Source: Desulfobacteraceae bacterium (GTDB lineage: Bacteria; Desulfobacterota; DSM-4660; Desulfatiglandales; B25-G16). Taken from it: DNA of 7,772 bases. The first letter of the stretch is position 1, and each line of letters begins with the position of its first letter. Position numbers and translations under genes: made by a program. A model generated the notes under the pieces. It was given only the letters and a program-made list of their open reading frames with translations, did no database searches and was not told where the DNA came from. The stretch is from contig JAUWZC010000099.1 in assembly GCA_030615565.1 (NCBI GenBank), positions 1 to 7,772 of the forward strand. The letters are read 5' to 3'. Shown one piece after another: positions 5,064 through 7,772 of this stretch.

Positions 5064-5777
5064 TTAACGTCCAAAGGGGCAGACCTTAATACAGATCCCA
5101 CAAATTGGGGCATCCACATCGGGAAGCTTTGAGAATTCACCAACAAGTTTTTCTACACAACGTGAAAAGTAAAGTGACTCATCTCTGTTTTTATAATTAT
5201 CTTTTGTGCCAACACCCTTTATAGCTCTTGCTGGACAAGCATCCCTGCATAGGTTACATTCTCCACAGCGATTCTTTATAGGACTATCTATATTTAGGGG
5301 GGCATCAGTAAGGATGGTGACGAGTCTTATACGAGGGCCATAACGGGGGTTTATCAGGAGCAGGCTTTTTCCTTGCCATCCCAACCCGGCCATCCGGCCC
5401 ACAGCCTTATGTGTAATGGCACCATACCAATTTTCCCTATCCAAAACCTGAGATGCAGGAATTGGTAAACTTTTAAAACCATCTCTTTGAAGGATATTGG
5501 TTGTGTGAAAGGCAATTTGGTCAAGGATCCTGTTGGCAGTCTGGTAAACAGAAAGGTAAAGAGGTGTGGGCTGATCGATTATCTGTTCAAATACAGCGCT
5601 GGGAAGCCTTAGAGCAATAGAAATTGCCCTAGAAAAGGGAGCTAATAGGCTTGGTGGATCTAACTTAAGCCTTTTTAAAGGCTCAGTATCTGCAACACCC
5701 ACAAGATCTGCACCTAAAGCACGGATTTTAGTCTTTATCTTTTCAGTGTGGTCACGGTACTGACTACTCACTACCAT
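5064..5777 (-). CDS. QueG-like double 4Fe-4S cluster protein
   Basis: The 237-residue protein has an N-terminal region with LGADLVGVAD, then AGLGWQGKSLLLINPRYGPR (130-149), which closely resembles the cobalamin-binding-domain core of epoxyqueuosine reductase. A ferredoxin-like tail follows, with C171-x2-C174-x2-C177-x3-C181 and C207...C226-x2-C229-x3-C233, enough for two 4Fe-4S clusters. True QueG proteins are longer, about 310-380 residues, with more sequence after the clusters; this one stops four residues after the last cysteine. It is therefore likely a QueG-related redox protein of unknown substrate, not proven to act in queuosine synthesis. I chose the ATG at 5777 because GGAGG stands eight bases before it; an in-frame ATG at 5792 would put that site inside the gene. 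It starts 47 bases after the macrodomain gene's stop. Confidence 0.75.
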   Translation of the reverse strand: MVVSSQYRDHTEKIKTKIRALGADLVGVADTEPLKRLKLDPPSLLAPFSRAISIALRLPSAVFEQIIDQPTPLYLSVYQTANRILDQIAFHTTNILQRDGFKSLPIPASQVLDRENWYGAITHKAVGRMAGLGWQGKSLLLINPRYGPRIRLVTILTDAPLNIDSPIKNRCGECNLCRDACPARAIKGVGTKDNYKNRDESLYFSRCVEKLVGEFSKLPDVDAPICGICIKVCPFGR

Positions 5778-5811
5778 TTTAAAAACCTCCATTTGCAGCC
5801 TTACTAGTCAA

Positions 5812-5817
5812 ATTATA
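5812..5817 (-). promoter_or_regulatory. Possible -10 box for the QueG-like gene
   Basis: A perfect TATAAT on the minus strand lies 34 bases before the chosen ATG, but there is no good -35 at 16-18 bases and no TGn extension. It may be a weak internal promoter; the gene could equally be read from the macrodomain promoter. Confidence 0.3.
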
Positions 5818-5824
5818 TCTCCAG

Positions 5825-6367
5825 TTAATGGGTCTCTTGGTTAAACACCTCATTAAACACTTCCTGATATTTTTTGTACGCATCACTACCAAAACAGATA
5901 AAGATAACCTTTTTAATGGATTGGTTGTTTTGAAGGAAGAATTTAGTTTCTCTTAAGGCAATATTTACTGCCCTTTCCAGGGGAAATCGGTAGACACCAG
6001 TACTAATAGATGGAAAGGCAACTGTAGCTGCACCAATCTCTAATGCTGCTTTAAAGGAATTTATATAACAGTTAGCCAGCAACTCATCCTCATCCCCATA
6101 CCCACCGGACCAGATTGGACCGACTGTATGGATAACCCATTTAGCAGGCAATCGATATCCCTTTGTTACGCGGGCCTCACCAGTTGGGCAACCACCTATA
6201 GTTTTTGTTTCAGCAAGGAGTTCCGGGCCAGCTGCCCTGTGTATCGCCCCATCAACACCTCCACCACCTAAAAGCGAAGTGTTAGCAGCATTGATAATGG
6301 CATCTACCTCCATCTTTGTAATATCTCCCTCAACAATCTGTATTCTTTCCTTTAAATTAGTCTCCAT
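5825..6367 (-). CDS. Macrodomain protein, O-acetyl-ADP-ribose deacetylase type
   Basis: The 180 residues make a single complete macrodomain of the MacroD/YmdB class. VEGDIT places D15 at the adenine-contacting position. NAANTSLLGGGGVDGAIHRA (26-45) is the catalytic loop with the conserved Asn and the GGGGVDGAIH turn, and GPELL follows. AFPSISTGVYRFP (117-129) is the second ligand-binding loop. Members remove acetyl groups from O-acetyl-ADP-ribose or ADP-ribose from acidic residues or nucleic-acid ends; which applies here cannot be read. TAGGAGG sits six bases before the ATG, an excellent ribosome binding site. The neighbours give no ADP-ribosyl-transferase partner, so its substrate source is unknown. 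It is the first gene of the possible three-gene series that leads to the cysteine-synthase fusion. Confidence 0.9.
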   Translation of the reverse strand: METNLKERIQIVEGDITKMEVDAIINAANTSLLGGGGVDGAIHRAAGPELLAETKTIGGCPTGEARVTKGYRLPAKWVIHTVGPIWSGGYGDEDELLANCYINSFKAALEIGAATVAFPSISTGVYRFPLERAVNIALRETKFFLQNNQSIKKVIFICFGSDAYKKYQEVFNEVFNQETH

Positions 6368-6407
6368 TGAATTCCTCCTAATTCATTGAACTTTTGTTTA
6401 CAAGATT

Positions 6408-6436
6408 AAAATATTTTAAAATATGTGTAAAGTCAA
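6408..6436 (-). promoter_or_regulatory. Promoter of the macrodomain gene
   Basis: On the minus strand TTGACT (6431-6436) and TATTTT (6408-6413) are 17 bases apart. An AT-only palindrome, TTAAAATATTTTAA (6406-6419), overlaps the -10 box and could be an operator or simply base composition. Transcription would begin near 6401, giving a leader of about 34 bases. Confidence 0.55.
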
Positions 6437-6482
6437 GGTGTTAGGTTTATTGAGTTTACAATAAATTACTCTTCAATCTAAG

Positions 6483-6644
6483 ATGATGAGGTTAAGCTTA
6501 GAGAGGTTTTTAGAGAGCATTAATGGTTCGAGATTTGTTCCATTGCTTGACCAGAGCCATGAAGAGTACCGTTTGCATGGGGTCAGCTCTCAGTTCTTAA
6601 GAGTTTCAGAAGCTCTGAAACATCTTTTATTTCTTCAAGGGTAA
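6483..6644 (+). other. Doubtful 53-codon plus-strand ORF overlapping the MmgE/PrpD 3' end
   Basis: ATG ATG at 6483 opens a frame to TAA at 6642-6644. The first 33 codons lie in the gap between genes and read as ordinary protein (LSLERFLESINGSRF, DQSHEEYRLHGVSSQ); the rest is antisense to the MmgE/PrpD gene. There is no good ribosome binding site and I do not recognise the sequence. It may be a piece of an older gene or mobile element, or chance. The rest of the gap 6368-6582 holds only the macrodomain promoter. Confidence 0.2.
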
Positions 6645-7772
6645 ATATAGCATGGATTGCCTTTTCCGCCTGATCTTTGGTTAACACCTCTAATACATTT
6701 CTTAGGAATTTATCAGCCAATTGATGATCATTTAAACCGGGTTGATCCATGAAAATTGTCCCCTCGGTATACACCCTTCTCTCTCCAGAGCCCCTTTCTC
6801 TGGCTAGAATCTTGACAATCGGCTTATCTATAGCGTTTTGGTAATCCGAGTAGGTTTCAAAATTAATCTTATCCATGAATTTTAAGATTTTTGGGTTTTT
6901 GAAGGTTTTTGGGTCCTGCCATTCTGGGCCTATTTCAATCCGGTGGGCAGCCACTGAAAAGACATAGGCAACACTAAACTGGGCCTCAATATGGGTTCCT
7001 ATTCGTCTGTTTTGCCATAATGGAAGGTCAGCCAACATGTTAATAAGGATATCTATTCGCTCAATATCTGAAGCATGAAGATGATTCTCTTCTAATATTC
7101 TGTAGAAACAATCAAGGGCATGGTGCATAGCTCCGCAGCATGGATAGGCCTTATAGCTTATACTTGAAGGGAGAAACCAGTTTTTTCCAAGATTTACAAT
7201 TACCTCTTCCGGAAGCCAATCCTCTGATGCAAAGGATTTCCAGAAACCAAATTCTCCATCAAGGATCTCTTTATCACCGGTATACCCTAAATCGGACAGC
7301 AGAACAGCCGTTACCTCTGTCATTGATATCCAGCCGGATGAAAGATATTTGGACATAGACGAGGGAACTGTAGCGGCAAATTTCATCACTACAGGAATAG
7401 GGCACATATAACCGGCTATTCCAAGGGCATGGCACAATTTATCAGGGTTAAAACCGAGTATTTTGGCAGCACCTGCAACTCCTCCAAAGATAGCTGAACC
7501 ATATCCGTGAGTAGGGAGACCTATTGTTATCCCCTTTTGTGGAATGCGCATGAAAAACCCTTTACCAGGTATCAATCCCCTTGCCACCCTGATACCTATT
7601 TCATGTGACAGGGCAAGGGCAGTTATCAGTTCCTGTCCTGATGCTCTGATTGCTTCTGCTAAAGCCAAAGGTGCAGCCATGACAAAGGGTGAAATATGAC
7701 CAGAGGGAGAAGTAAGGGCCTCATAATCAAGTGCATTGAATAATTCCCCATTGGCAAAAGCTGCTAAATTTG
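6583..7772 (-). CDS. MmgE/PrpD family protein, N-terminus beyond right edge
   Basis: The frame is open to the window edge, so the true start lies to the right. The ATG at 7680 is internal, because 30 further codons upstream (NLAAFANGELFNALDYE...) match the family's conserved N-terminal region. Other family marks are THGYGSAIFGGVAGAAKILG, the MSKYLSSGWISMTEV segment, LGYTGDKEILDGEFGF, AYPCCGAMHHALDCF and EAQFSVAYVFSVA. About 396 residues are present of a usual 450-480. The family contains 2-methylcitrate dehydratase, cis-aconitate decarboxylase and iminodisuccinate epimerase, so the substrate cannot be assigned from sequence alone, and no methylcitrate-cycle partner is in view. The gene ends in TGA at 6583-6585, about 215 bases before the macrodomain start, and the gap contains that gene's own promoter. 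Confidence 0.87.
   Translation of the reverse strand, partial: NLAAFANGELFNALDYEALTSPSGHISPFVMAAPLALAEAIRASGQELITALALSHEIGIRVARGLIPGKGFFMRIPQKGITIGLPTHGYGSAIFGGVAGAAKILGFNPDKLCHALGIAGYMCPIPVVMKFAATVPSSMSKYLSSGWISMTEVTAVLLSDLGYTGDKEILDGEFGFWKSFASEDWLPEEVIVNLGKNWFLPSSISYKAYPCCGAMHHALDCFYRILEENHLHASDIERIDILINMLADLPLWQNRRIGTHIEAQFSVAYVFSVAAHRIEIGPEWQDPKTFKNPKILKFMDKINFETYSDYQNAIDKPIVKILARERGSGERRVYTEGTIFMDQPGLNDHQLADKFLRNVLEVLTKDQAEKAIHAIFTLEEIKDVSELLKLLRTES

Noticed and set aside
7140..7358. Plus-strand ORF inside the MmgE/PrpD gene
   Set aside because: Antisense shadow of a well-conserved coding region.
7678..7680. ATG at 7680 as the start of the MmgE/PrpD gene
   Set aside because: The frame stays open to the window edge and the upstream codons match the family's conserved N-terminal region.

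Overview
The window looks like part of an AT-rich bacterial chromosome, probably from an anaerobe of the Desulfobacterota or a neighbouring phylum. That placement is an inference. It rests on the cysteine synthase/cysteinyl-tRNA synthetase-like fusion, the QueG-like double-cluster iron-sulfur protein, the MmgE/PrpD enzyme and the RadC fragment. No phylogenetic marker here fixes the lineage. Every protein gene lies on the minus strand except the small four-helix-bundle gene and one doubtful ORF. Both tRNA genes are on the plus strand.

Left part (1-1660): a type II toxin-antitoxin operon (ribbon-helix-helix antitoxin plus PIN-domain toxin) has a good sigma-70 promoter and a candidate operator. 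Downstream on the same strand is a row of gene pieces: the N-terminal domain of RadC, about 47 codons resembling the end of a radical-SAM/SPL-type protein, and a 57-codon ORF that begins like a Fic protein. The last overlaps the start of a minimal nucleotidyltransferase that runs off the left edge. This reads as an accessory region with a history of deletions.

Middle (1776-2675): a strong promoter drives tRNA-Ser(UGA). About 680 bases later comes tRNA-Ser(GCU). Between them is a composite element: a near-perfect hairpin, a leader of about 100 bases, a 23S-IVS-type four-helix-bundle gene broken by one in-frame stop, then a second hairpin and a second, diverged leader with no gene after it. It resembles a duplicated, decaying mobile or IVS-like unit, and is the most unusual non-coding structure in the window.

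Right part (2704-7772): four minus-strand genes. A 760-residue fusion joins a PLP-dependent cysteine synthase to a complete-length cysteinyl-tRNA-synthetase fold. That fold has lost both class I signatures, with HIGH replaced by DLAD and KMSKS deleted, but keeps most of the zinc/cysteine site. Upstream are a QueG-like 4Fe-4S protein and an O-acetyl-ADP-ribose-deacetylase-type macrodomain protein with its own promoter, then a MmgE/PrpD enzyme that enters from the right edge. The macrodomain, QueG-like and fusion genes are closely spaced and may be co-transcribed, but no shared pathway is evident.

The best candidate for undescribed biology is the fusion: a cysteine-making enzyme attached to a cysteine-binding synthetase relic that probably cannot aminoacylate and may instead sense or channel cysteine.
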